A stretch of 64,000 nt of DNA, taken from NCBI RefSeq assembly GCF_005048155.1, contig NZ_SUMB01000007.1:362490-426489 (forward strand), in the 5' to 3' direction. The first letter of the stretch is position 1. The number at the start of each line of letters is the position of its first letter. This DNA comes from Streptomyces piniterrae. Its GTDB lineage: Bacteria; Actinomycetota; Actinomycetes; Streptomycetales; Streptomycetaceae. A model generated the notes under the pieces. It was not told the DNA's origin and made no database searches. It saw nothing but the letters and a program-made list of their open reading frames with translations. The translations under genes and the position numbers were made by a program. This document shows, in pieces, positions 8,298 through 16,082 of this stretch.

Positions 8298-8962
8298 GCG
8301 ACGACGACGCGCAGTCGGCGGACACCCGGAGACTGCCCACGCTCGAGAAACAGCCCGGCGACGGCGGCGGGCTGGAGCAGTCCGAGTCGTCCGCCGCCTA
8401 CACGGACCCGGCGGACGGGCACGGAGCCAGGCGCTTCTGGTCGGCCCGCCGCGTACCGGCCGGGCTCGTCGCCCTGGTGCTGCTCGGCGCCGCCGGACTG
8501 CTGCTGTACGACGTGATCGCGGTGCGCGCCGGCCGCCAGGCGATGGCCTGGCGGATCTGGCTCGCCGGCAAACTCGACACCGTCCACCTGGACAGTCCCT
8601 GGGAGCTGGGCGGCGCGTCGGCCGCCATGCTGATCGGGATCTGGCTGATCGTGCTGGCCGTCAGCCCCGGCCTGCGCGAGCTGCTGCCGATGCGGCGCAC
8701 CGCCCCCGGCATCCGGGCCGGGCTGGACCGCTCGGCCGCCGCACTGGTGCTGCGCGACCGCGCCATGGAGATCGCCGGGGTCCAGTCCGTACGGATGACC
8801 GTCGGCCGCCGCAAGGTCACGGCACGGGCCGTCTCGCACTTCCGGGAACTGGACGAGGTCCGCGGCGACCTGGACGAGGCGCTCGGCGAAGGCCTGCGGC
8901 AGCTGGGGCTGACGCATCCGCTGCACCTGTCCGTTCATGTCCGGCGCCCGAAGAAGGGGTGA
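8294..8962 (+). CDS. DUF6286-like membrane protein of the Asp23 cluster
   Basis: 222 residues; the ATG overlaps the previous stop by 4 nt. A disordered acidic N-terminus (1-50) is followed by two membrane helices (about 58-78 and 115-135). A cytoplasmic C-terminal domain then follows that resembles the AmaP/Asp23-binding fold (RSAAALVLRDRAMEIAGVQSVRMTVGRRKVTARAV). The order Asp23, small membrane protein, Asp23, this gene, AmaP-like is conserved in Streptomyces as far as I know. It is probably part of one membrane-associated complex. Confidence 0.75.
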   Translation: MSDDDAQSADTRRLPTLEKQPGDGGGLEQSESSAAYTDPADGHGARRFWSARRVPAGLVALVLLGAAGLLLYDVIAVRAGRQAMAWRIWLAGKLDTVHLDSPWELGGASAAMLIGIWLIVLAVSPGLRELLPMRRTAPGIRAGLDRSAAALVLRDRAMEIAGVQSVRMTVGRRKVTARAVSHFRELDEVRGDLDEALGEGLRQLGLTHPLHLSVHVRRPKKG

Positions 8963-8969
8963 GCGCGCG

Positions 8970-9575
8970 ATGCGTACGGGACGCAGAACCGCCAACCGGG
9001 TCCTGCTGGGCCTGATCGGTGTGGTGCTCCTGGGCACCGGCGGGCTGGTGCTGATGGGCGGACTCGACCTGCCCGCGAAATGGCACCTGGGGCTGCCCGC
9101 CGGCTGGCCCTGGACACAGCCCGGCGACGTACTGCTCTCCGCGCAGAACCGCACCCGCTGGAAGGACAGCGGCTGGTGGTGGCCGACCGTCATCGCCGCT
9201 CTCGCCGTCGTCGTCCTGCTCCTGCTGTGGTGGCTGCTGACCCAGCTCCGCAGGCACCGGCTGAGCGAGATCCTGGTCGACAGCGGCGACGGCGAGGGCG
9301 CCCTGCTGCGCGGCCGCGCGCTGGAGGCCGTCCTGGTGGCCGAGACGGAGGCGCTGGACGGCGTGGAACGGGCCGACGTGCGGCTGACCGGCCGCCGGAT
9401 GGAACCCCGGGTGCGGGCGGTCCTGACGCTCGCCCCGCACGCCGACCCCGGCACCGTCCTGCTGCGCTTCGCGGACGAGTCGATGGCGCATGCCCGCGGC
9501 TCGGCGGGCCTCGACCGGCTGCCGGCCGACGTCCGGTTGCGCGGCGCGCGGCACCGGGCGGAACGGGTCAGCTAG
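8970..9575 (+). CDS. amaP: AmaP-like alkaline shock response membrane anchor protein
   Basis: 201 residues from the ATG at 8970. There are two membrane helices (about 10-30 and 73-92) separated by a Trp-rich loop, then a cytosolic domain (ILVDSGDGEGALLRGRALEAVLVAETEALDGVERADVRLTGR) of AmaP type. In Firmicutes AmaP recruits Asp23 to the membrane. It is the last gene of the cluster; the next gene converges from the other strand. Confidence 0.75.
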   Translation: MRTGRRTANRVLLGLIGVVLLGTGGLVLMGGLDLPAKWHLGLPAGWPWTQPGDVLLSAQNRTRWKDSGWWWPTVIAALAVVVLLLLWWLLTQLRRHRLSEILVDSGDGEGALLRGRALEAVLVAETEALDGVERADVRLTGRRMEPRVRAVLTLAPHADPGTVLLRFADESMAHARGSAGLDRLPADVRLRGARHRAERVS

Positions 9576-9719
9576 CGGGCGCCGACGGGGACCGGGAACA
9601 CCGCCCGCCGGCGGTAGGGCGTGCCGCCCGCCGTCCGCGGGAATACCGCGCCACGGCCCCCGCGTTGTGGCCCGCAAGGGGGCCTCCCAACCCCTAGGGG
9701 ATCCGTTCGACCAACCCTT

Positions 9720-9761
9720 ACGGGTCGCCTCCTACGGGTCACCTCCCACGGGTCGCCTCCT
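9720..9761. repeat. Three tandem copies of a 14-bp unit
   Basis: ACGGGTCGCCTCCT, ACGGGTCACCTCCC and ACGGGTCGCCTCCT follow head to tail in the convergent gap between the AmaP-like and SDR genes. A CCCCTAGGGG palindrome lies just upstream. No coding role is seen. Confidence 0.8.
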
Positions 9762-9839
9762 ACAGGCCGGCCGCCGGTGCGACACCGGACGGCCCCACCC
9801 CGCGGCCCCCGCCCAACGCCCCGCCCCGCCCCCGGTACG

Positions 9840-10595
9840 TCAGAACCCGTGCCGTGCCCCGCCGTCCACCGGCACCATCACCCCGGTCAGGTACGAGGCG
9901 GCCGGCGAGAGCAGGAACGCCGCGGCCCGGCCGAACTCCTCCGGCTTGCCGTAGCGGCCCAGCGGAATCGACGCGGAGTTGCGCGCTCGGGTGCCCTCCG
10001 GGTCCCCGGAGAGCGCGTCGAGCTGGGTCATCCGGTCGGTGGCGATCCGGCCGGGCAGCACGCCGACGACGCGGATGCCGCGCGGGCCCAGCTCGTTGGA
10101 GAGCGACTTCGCGAAGCCGGCGAGGCCGGGGCGGAGCCCGTTGGAGATGGTCAGGTTGGCGATCGGCTCGTACACGGAGCCGGACAGGACGAAGCCGATC
10201 ACGCCGCCCTCCTCCAGTTCGGCGGCGGCCGTACGGGCCAGCCGTACCGCGCCGAGGAAGACCGCCTCGAAGGCCGCCTGCCACTGGTCGTCGGTGTTGT
10301 CGGCGGCCGTGCCGGGTGCCGGTCCGCCCACGCTGATCAGCACCCCGTCGAAGCGGCCGAACCGCTCACGGGCCGCCGCGACCAGGCGCGCGGCGGCGTC
10401 CGGGTCGGCGTTGTCGGCCGCGACCCCGAGGGCGCGCTCGCCCAGCGCGGCGGCCGCCTTGGCCGCGCTCTCCTCGGTGCGTCCGCTGATCACGACATTG
10501 GCGCCGTCGGCGACCAGTTCACGCGCGCTGGCGAAGCCGAGGCCGCGGGTCGCTCCGGTGACGATGTATGTCCGGTCGGTGAGTCCAAGATCCAT
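9840..10595 (-). CDS. SDR family oxidoreductase
   Basis: 251 residues with a Rossmann cofactor site TGATRGLGFASAREL (about 12-26), NADP-binding SGRT, the structural NNG-type site replaced by SVGGPAPG, a catalytic region with SGSVYEPIANLTISNGLRPGLAGF and the C-terminal GVMVPVDGG. The canonical YxxxK tyrosine is not in place: the expected position reads ISNGLRPG, so activity as a classical dehydrogenase is uncertain. It starts 4 nt after the GH15 stop and is probably co-transcribed with it. Confidence 0.82.
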   Translation of the reverse strand: MDLGLTDRTYIVTGATRGLGFASARELVADGANVVISGRTEESAAKAAAALGERALGVAADNADPDAAARLVAAARERFGRFDGVLISVGGPAPGTAADNTDDQWQAAFEAVFLGAVRLARTAAAELEEGGVIGFVLSGSVYEPIANLTISNGLRPGLAGFAKSLSNELGPRGIRVVGVLPGRIATDRMTQLDALSGDPEGTRARNSASIPLGRYGKPEEFGRAAAFLLSPAASYLTGVMVPVDGGARHGF

Positions 10596-10599
10596 GGCC

Positions 10600-12384
10600 C
10601 TAGTCTGCCCCGGGGCCGTCCAGCAACCCGAAGGCGGTCCCCACCAGTCCGATATGGCTGAACGCCTGCGGGAAGTTGCCCAACTGGCGCCGGGACGCCG
10701 GGTCGTACTCCTCGGAGAGCAGGCCCACGTCGTTGCGCAGCGCCAGCAGCCGTTCGAACAGGGCGCGGGCCTCGTCGCGGCGGCCGGTCAGGGCCAGTGC
10801 GTCGGCGAGCCAGAACGAGCAGACCAGGAAGGTGCCCTCGCCGCTGGGCAGGCCGTCGATCGGGCGGCCCTCGGTGCTGTAACGGCGTACCAGACCGTCG
10901 TGGGAGAGCTCCCGGCGTACCGCGTCGATGGTCCCGGTGATCCGTGGATCGCTGGGCGGCAGAAAGCCCACCCGGGGGATCAGCAGGGTCGCGGCGTCCA
11001 GTTCCGTCGAGCCGTAGGACTGGGTGAAGGTGCCGCGTTCGGCGTCGTAGCCCTCCGCACAGACCTCGCGGTGGATGTCGCTGCGCATCGCCCGCCAGCG
11101 CTCGACGTCCCCGCGGAGCCTGGGATACGCCTCGATCGCGCGGATCGCCCGGTCCGCGGCGACCCAGGCCATCACCTTGGAGTGCACGAAGTGCCGGCGC
11201 GGCCCGCGGATCTCCCACAGCCCCTCGTCCGGCTCTCGCCAGGCGGACTCCAGGTAGTCCACCAGCGCGCGCTGGATGTTCCAGGCGTGCGGCTCCGCCG
11301 GGAGCCCGGCCGTGCGCGCGATGTGGAAGGAGTCCAGCACCTCGCCGTAGACGTCGAGCTGGCGCTGTTCGACGGCGGCGTTGCCGATGCGTACGGGCGC
11401 GGAGGCGGCGTATCCGGACAGCCAGGGGAGCTCGGCTTCCGGCAGCCGCCGCTCGCCGGCCAGCCCGTACATGATCTGCAGATCGTCGGGTGCGCCGGCC
11501 ACCGCGCGCAGCAGCCAGTCCCGCCAGGCGCCGGCCTCCTCCAGATAGCCGGCGGAGATCAGGGAGTTCAGCGTGAGGCTGGCGTCGCGCAGCCAGCAGT
11601 AGCGGTAGTCCCAGTTGCGGACGCCGCCGAGTTCCTCGGGCAGCGAGGTGGTGGGGGCCGCGACGATGCCGCCGGTGGGCGCGTAGGTGAGGGCCTTGAG
11701 GGTGATCAGCGAGCGGATCACGGCGTCGCGGTGCGGACCGTCGTAGCGACAGCGCGCGGACCAGGCGTGCCAGTCCTCCAGGGTGGTGTCGAGCGCCTCG
11801 AACGGTTCGATCTGGCGCGGCCGGGGCTGGTGGGAGGGGTGCCAGGTCAGCACGAACGCGGCGCGCTCGCCCGCGGCGACGGTGAAGTCCGAGCGGGTAC
11901 TGAAGTCCTTCCCATAGGTGCTGGACCGCTTCGGGGTGCGCAGCCACACCGAGTCGGGTCCGGCGATCGCGACCCTGTGTCCCCCGTGCTGCCGCACCCA
12001 GGGCACCACCCGTCCGTAGTCGAACCGCAGCCGGAGCACCCCGCGCATCTCGACGCTGCCGCTGAGACCCTCGACGATCCGTACGACATCGGGCATACGG
12101 TCGCGCTGCGGCATGAAGTCGGTGACCTTGACGGTGCCGGTGGACGTCTCCCAGACGGTGTCGAGGACCAGCGAATCGCCGCGGTAGGAGCGCTGCCGGC
12201 GGGCGTCGGAGGAGCTGGGGGCCAGACGCCAGTGGCCGTTCTCCTTGCTGCCGAGGAGGGCGGCGAAGCAGGCGGCGGAGTCGAAGCGGGGCAGGCACAG
12301 CCAGTCGATGGAGCCGTCGCGGCCGACGAGAGCGGCGGTCTGGAGATCGCCGATGAGCGCGTAGTCCTCGAGATGTGGGTGCAC
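10600..12384 (-). CDS. Glycoside hydrolase family 15 protein (glucoamylase/trehalase-like)
   Basis: 594 residues from a GTG at 12384. The N-terminus HPHLEDYALIGDLQTAALVGRDGSIDWLCLPRFDSAACFAALLG is the hallmark of the actinobacterial GH15 group. Further on, GVRNWDYRYCWLRDASLT carries substrate-binding and acid residues, and a late YDPASRRQLGNFPQAFSHIGLV holds the base region of the (alpha/alpha)6 barrel. There is no signal peptide, so it acts in the cytoplasm. Homologues include trehalases and isomaltose/glucoamylase-type enzymes; the exact substrate is not visible. It lies between SURF1 and an SDR on the same strand. Confidence 0.9.
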   Translation of the reverse strand: MHPHLEDYALIGDLQTAALVGRDGSIDWLCLPRFDSAACFAALLGSKENGHWRLAPSSSDARRQRSYRGDSLVLDTVWETSTGTVKVTDFMPQRDRMPDVVRIVEGLSGSVEMRGVLRLRFDYGRVVPWVRQHGGHRVAIAGPDSVWLRTPKRSSTYGKDFSTRSDFTVAAGERAAFVLTWHPSHQPRPRQIEPFEALDTTLEDWHAWSARCRYDGPHRDAVIRSLITLKALTYAPTGGIVAAPTTSLPEELGGVRNWDYRYCWLRDASLTLNSLISAGYLEEAGAWRDWLLRAVAGAPDDLQIMYGLAGERRLPEAELPWLSGYAASAPVRIGNAAVEQRQLDVYGEVLDSFHIARTAGLPAEPHAWNIQRALVDYLESAWREPDEGLWEIRGPRRHFVHSKVMAWVAADRAIRAIEAYPRLRGDVERWRAMRSDIHREVCAEGYDAERGTFTQSYGSTELDAATLLIPRVGFLPPSDPRITGTIDAVRRELSHDGLVRRYSTEGRPIDGLPSGEGTFLVCSFWLADALALTGRRDEARALFERLLALRNDVGLLSEEYDPASRRQLGNFPQAFSHIGLVGTAFGLLDGPGAD

Positions 12385-12413
12385 GCAGCGGGTCTTCCCG
12401 CCGGGTCGGCCCG

Positions 12414-13325
12414 CTACTCGGTGGTGGCGGCTGTCCGGGCTACGGGGTCCGGGGCGGCTGCCCCGTCAGCTGTCGGGGCCACGGGGGCGGGCGCCGCTTC
12501 CTCGCCCGCCTCGCCTGCCTGGTTCTCTGCGGCCTGGTTCTCGCCTGCCTGGTTCTCTGCGGCCTGCTTCTCGGCGGCCGCCGCCCGGTCGCGGCGCTCG
12601 CGGCGTACCAGGACGACCCAGCCGACCGGCACGGCCGCCGCGAACAGCCACCACTGGATCGCATACGCCATGTGCGGGCCGATGCTGTCGTGGTCCGGCT
12701 CGGGCACCAGCTCCGGCTTGCCGCCGGACGGGTCGGGCGCGGTCTGCTCGATATAGCCGCCGAGCACCGGCCGGCCCAGCCGCTTCGCCTGCTCCGCGCT
12801 GTTGATCAGCATGACCTGGCGGGCGGGCAGGCCCTTGGTGTTCTTGATACCGCTGTCGGCGGTGGTCTCGTCGGCCAGCATCCGGCCGGTCACCGTGATC
12901 CTGCCCTTGGGGGCGGCCGGGACGGTGGGGAACTTGGTGAGGTCGTTGCCCGCGGTGATCCAGCCGCGGTTGACCAGGACGGTGCCGCCGTCGCCGAGGT
13001 CCAGCGGGGTCAGCACGTAGTAGCCGATGGACTGCTCGTCGGCGGCGGTGCGCTGGCGGACGACGACCTCGTGCTCGGCGTCGTACGTGCCGGTGGCGGT
13101 GACCGTCCGCCACATGTCGTCCCGGGGCAGCGTCCGGCCGGGGGCGGTCAGCTCGGTGACCGGGACCGGCTTGGCGGCCAGGCTCTCCGCGATGAGTCGG
13201 TTCTGCGCGACCTTGTGTTCATGGCGGTGGAACTGCCAGAAACCCAGCTTGATCATGACGGGGATCAGGACGAGACCCACCAGGGTGAGGATCACCCACT
13301 GCCGGGACAACAGGAAGCGGTACAC
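12414..13325 (-). CDS. SURF1 family cytochrome oxidase assembly protein
   Basis: 303 residues from a GTG at 13325. The N-terminal helix (about 8-28, WVILTLVGLVLIPVMIKLGFWQFHRHEHK) contains the SURF1 WQ..R motif. A periplasmic domain follows with VLVNRGWI, and the second helix AYAIQWWLFAAAVPVGWVVLV precedes RRER. SURF1 assists haem insertion into cytochrome c oxidase. The C-terminal tail is a low-complexity repeat of AAENQAGENQ units and Ala/Pro/Val stretches, which is unusual in length. It is upstream of GH15 on the same strand. Confidence 0.9.
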   Translation of the reverse strand: MYRFLLSRQWVILTLVGLVLIPVMIKLGFWQFHRHEHKVAQNRLIAESLAAKPVPVTELTAPGRTLPRDDMWRTVTATGTYDAEHEVVVRQRTAADEQSIGYYVLTPLDLGDGGTVLVNRGWITAGNDLTKFPTVPAAPKGRITVTGRMLADETTADSGIKNTKGLPARQVMLINSAEQAKRLGRPVLGGYIEQTAPDPSGGKPELVPEPDHDSIGPHMAYAIQWWLFAAAVPVGWVVLVRRERRDRAAAAEKQAAENQAGENQAAENQAGEAGEEAAPAPVAPTADGAAAPDPVARTAATTE

Positions 13326-13445
13326 GGTGTCGACGGTACCTGGGAGGCGACGGCCCCCGGGCAGGGGGTCCTGCCCGGGGGCCGGGGCTGGGAAGGGGCG
13401 ACGGGCTGCCGTGCCGCGGCGCCCCGTGGCGGACTCTCCGGATCC

Positions 13446-13504
13446 GGACCCGGTTTCGGCCCGGTTTCGGACCCGGTTCCGGCCCCGAATTCGGACCGGG
13501 TTTC
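13446..13504. repeat. Five degenerate 12-bp tandem repeats
   Basis: The units GGACCCGGTTTC, GGCCCGGTTTC, GGACCCGGTTCC, GGCCCCGAATTC and GGACCGGGTTTC are consecutive. They sit directly after the 3' end of the Cys-rich gene and before SURF1 on the minus strand. No hairpin dominates, and the role is unknown. Confidence 0.75.
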
Positions 13505-13736
13505 AGACTCTGTCGACGATGCCCACCTTCCCCTCCGAGCGGGCGCAGTGGGCGCCGCAGTAGAAGTGCCCATCGGCCTCGACGCCCTGGCCGATGATCT
13601 GGCACCGACAGTGTTCACAGAGCGGCGCCATGCGGTGAATGGCGCAGGCGAAGCAGTCGAAGACATGCACCGCGCCCTGCGCGTGCACCTCGAACGCCAT
13701 GCCGTATTCGTTTCCGCAGACCTCACAACGTGCCAT
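13503..13736 (-). CDS. Small Cys-rich zinc-ribbon/LIM-like protein, 77 aa
   Basis: Cys pairs at CEVC (4,7), CFAC (about 28,31), CEHC (about 40,43) and CGAHC (about 60,64), together with conserved His, form two likely zinc knuckles. There is no other domain. It probably binds zinc and may mediate protein or nucleic acid contacts; no function is known to me. The stop codon is embedded in the last unit of the 12-bp repeats. It lies between SURF1 and the exonuclease on the same strand. Confidence 0.75.
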   Translation of the reverse strand: MARCEVCGNEYGMAFEVHAQGAVHVFDCFACAIHRMAPLCEHCRCQIIGQGVEADGHFYCGAHCARSEGKVGIVDRV

Positions 13737-13829
13737 GCGCCACAGGGTGCGCGTGGGGCCGGTGCGGGGCGAGGCGCGAACGGGTGTGTTGGCCGGGCTT
13801 CACCCGGACGCAGGCGCCGGACCCACCGG

Positions 13830-14864
13830 TCACGCCCGTGTGGTGGGAGCCGCGGGCTGCACGTCCTGGAGCAGCTGCATGAAGGCCGCCTCGTCGATCA
13901 CGACCGTGCCGAACGTACGGGCCTTGGCGGTCTTCGAGGTCTGCGCATCGGGGTCGTTCGTCACCAGAAGGCTGGTCAGCCGGGACAGGCTCGTCGCGAC
14001 ATGGAGCCCGGCCTCGATCGCGCGGTCCTCCAGCAGCTCGCGGTCCACGGAGGTGTCGCCGGAGAACGCGACCCGCATGCCCTGGACGAGCCGGCCGCCG
14101 GCCTCGTAGCGCCCGGGGTTGGGGTACGGGCACGCCGGGCGCTTGCGGGACGGCCGCCAGGAGGTGGGGCGGTAGGACGTCGCGGAGGACTGCTGCCGGG
14201 GCGCGGGGGAGTCCGACCACTCCGTCAGCGGCTGGCAGCTCAGCAGCGGCAGCCGCAGCTTCTCCTCGGCGGCCCGCCGCAGGCTGGGGCGGAACGCCTC
14301 GGCGAGCACCCGGGCGTCGTCCAGCGCGTGGTGGGCGCGCTCCTGCACGACGCCGTAATGGGCGGCGAGGGACTCCAGCTTGTGGTTGGGCAGTGGCAGC
14401 CGCAGTTCCTTGGAGAGCGCGATGGTGCACAGTCGCTGGCGGACCGGGGCGGTCGCCGCGGCGCGGGCGTACTCACGGGCGATCATCGACCAGTCGAACA
14501 TCGCGTTGTGCGCGACCAGTACCCGGTCCTCCAGGCGCTGGGACAACTCCGGGACGATCTCCGGGAACAGTGGGGCGTCGGCCAGCACCGCGCTGGTCAG
14601 ACCGTGGATCCAGACCGGGCCGGGATCCCGCTGCGGATTGACGAGGGTGTACCAGTGGTCCTGGACCTCGCCCTGTGCGTCGAGTTGGTACACGGCGGCG
14701 GAGATGATCCGGTCGTCGCGGGCCAGGCCGGTGGTCTCCACGTCGACGACGGCATACCCCTGGGGATATTCGGTCGGCCAGGGAGCCGGCGGCGTCTGCG
14801 GGCCCGGCTGCCGTCCGATCTTCGGCGCGATCGAGCGGTCTGCTGCCATGCGGTCTTCGAGCAT
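13830..14864 (-). CDS. DEDDh 3'-5' exonuclease (DnaQ-like) with BRCT-like C-terminal domain
   Basis: 344 residues from the ATG at 14864; an in-frame ATG at 14849 is an alternative. Exo I is VVDVETTGLARDDRIISAAV (about 39-58), Exo II is HNAMFDWSMIAREY, and Exo III is HHALDDARVLAEAF with the DEDDh His and Asp. The C-terminal 90 residues (GMRVAFSGDTSVDRELLEDRAIEAGLHVATSLSRLTSLLVTNDPDAQTSKTAKA) look like a BRCT domain. The protein probably acts in DNA proofreading or repair. A -10-like TATCCT 8 nt before the ATG suggests a leaderless transcript. Confidence 0.88.
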   Translation of the reverse strand: MLEDRMAADRSIAPKIGRQPGPQTPPAPWPTEYPQGYAVVDVETTGLARDDRIISAAVYQLDAQGEVQDHWYTLVNPQRDPGPVWIHGLTSAVLADAPLFPEIVPELSQRLEDRVLVAHNAMFDWSMIAREYARAAATAPVRQRLCTIALSKELRLPLPNHKLESLAAHYGVVQERAHHALDDARVLAEAFRPSLRRAAEEKLRLPLLSCQPLTEWSDSPAPRQQSSATSYRPTSWRPSRKRPACPYPNPGRYEAGGRLVQGMRVAFSGDTSVDRELLEDRAIEAGLHVATSLSRLTSLLVTNDPDAQTSKTAKARTFGTVVIDEAAFMQLLQDVQPAAPTTRA

Positions 14865-15000
14865 GGTCAATGAGGATACGGGCCGCCACTGACAGCCACC
14901 GAACTGCGGGGGAGACGGAGCGCTGTTTTCTGCCGTGAGCTGCTTTTGCCTCTGGCTGGTTTTTCCCCTGGTTTTTCCCCTCCGCTCGTTTTCCCCTCCG

Positions 15001-15023
15001 CCCACCCCCCTTCGGGGGGTGGG
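15001..15023. terminator. 10-bp perfect G/C hairpin beside the repeat block
   Basis: CCCACCCCCC (15001-15010), loop TTC, GGGGGGTGGG (15014-15023). It lies downstream of the TetR gene on the minus strand and directly abuts the tandem-repeat block. It is a plausible factor-independent or structural terminator for tetR, although no T-run follows on the minus strand. Confidence 0.45.
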
Positions 15024-15024
15024 C

Positions 15025-15282
15025 GGGTGTAGTGCGCTGTTCGGGTAGGCGGGTGTGGTGCGCTGTTTTGGCGGGCAGGTGTGGTGCCTTGTTCGGGTGG
15101 GCGGGCGTAGTGCCCTGTTTTGGCGGGCGGGTGTGGTGCCCTGTTTGGGGGGCGGTGCACTGCCTTGTTCGGGGTAGGCCGGTGCAGTGCAACGCCCTGT
15201 TCGGGGGTGGGCCGGTGTAGTGCCCTGCACGGGTGTGGGCCCGTGCAATGCCTTTCGGGTGCCGGTGCAGTGCCCTGGTTCG
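15025..15282. repeat. About ten degenerate 19-33-bp tandem repeats
   Basis: Units begin GGTGTAGTGC or GGTGCAGTGC and run through CCTGTTCGGG or CCTGTTTTGG to GGC, for example GGGTGTGGTGCGCTGTTTTG... and GGGCGTAGTGCCCTGTTTTG.... The first five are about 26 bp and well ordered; later units vary between 19 and 33 bp. The block fills the gap between tetR and the exonuclease promoter. Open frames on both strands only mirror the repeats and are not genes. Confidence 0.85.
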
Positions 15283-15299
15283 TTGAGGTGACGTCCGGG

Positions 15300-15932
15300 C
15301 TACGTGTCCCCCGCCGCCACCGCGAGCAGCGACGTCACCAGGGCTTCGAGCGAGACCAGGAAGAGCTGTTCGGCGTCGACGGGACCGGCCAGCGCGCGGG
15401 CCAGCGCCGGATCGTGGCCGGCGGTGGGGGAGTCCCACAGCTCGCCCTCGCTGGGGTGCTGTGCCGGCGACCGCTCGCGGTTGCGCTCGACCAGGACGAA
15501 GCCGACGACCTGGAACTGGACGGCGCGCACCGCCTCGGCCGCCAGCTCCCCGCGCAGCCCCGCGGCGTGCGCCTCGTGGACCAGCGCCTGCTGCGCGGGC
15601 AGGAACATCCGCTCCGTCAGGCCGCGTTCGTGCACCATCGCGATCAGCTGTGGGCGCTCGCGCAGCGCCGTACGCAGTGCGCGGCCGACCGAGACGATGC
15701 GGGCGTGCGGTGTGCGCCCGGTGGGGCGGATCGCGCCCATCTCCTGGATGGTGCGCTCCACCAGGGCGTCCAGCAGTTGTTCGCGGTTGCCGATGTGCCA
15801 GTAGATGGAGGTGACGGCGGTGCCGAGCTCGGCGGCGAGCTTGCGCATCGTCAGCGCGCGCGGGCCCTGCTGCTGCACCAGACTCGCGGCCGTCTCCATG
15901 ACCTCTTCGCGGGTGAGCGGATTTCGCGCCAT
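15300..15932 (-). CDS. TetR/AcrR family transcriptional regulator
   Basis: 210 residues. The N-terminal HTH is typical: LTREEVMETAASLVQQQGPRALTMRKLAAELGTAVTSIYWHIGNREQLLDALVER (about 6-60). The C-terminal ligand domain is helical. It is divergent from the ADC-like operon across 150 nt that holds a perfect palindrome. The likely model is repression of the operon and of itself, relieved by a pathway ligand. The regulated pathway is unknown. Confidence 0.93.
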   Translation of the reverse strand: MARNPLTREEVMETAASLVQQQGPRALTMRKLAAELGTAVTSIYWHIGNREQLLDALVERTIQEMGAIRPTGRTPHARIVSVGRALRTALRERPQLIAMVHERGLTERMFLPAQQALVHEAHAAGLRGELAAEAVRAVQFQVVGFVLVERNRERSPAQHPSEGELWDSPTAGHDPALARALAGPVDAEQLFLVSLEALVTSLLAVAAGDT

Positions 15933-15984
15933 CGGTCCCCCAACTCTCTTTGATGCACGCCTATTTACCCTTCATCGCCCTCGG

Positions 15985-15999
15985 TGTAACTGTGTTACA
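15985..15999. promoter_or_regulatory. Candidate TetR operator (perfect palindrome)
   Basis: TGTAAC-TGT-GTTACA is a perfect dyad with 6-bp arms and a 3-nt centre. It lies between the divergent tetR start (15932) and the ADC-like start (16083). It is the only strong dyad I see in this gap, and both size and position fit a TetR-family operator. Confidence 0.65.
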
Positions 16000-16082
16000 G
16001 GCGCCTCGCGCAACGTCCGAGCGCACCCTGCACGGCACACGGCACACGTCACCGACCAGCTCGACATCGAAGGTGGTCCGAC

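Noticed and set aside
14867..15438. Open frames with Thr-Pro-Ala/His-His-rich repeated peptides on the minus strand and Gly/Cys-rich ones on the plus strand
   Set aside because: They simply translate the DNA tandem-repeat block and have no start signals or non-repetitive domain.
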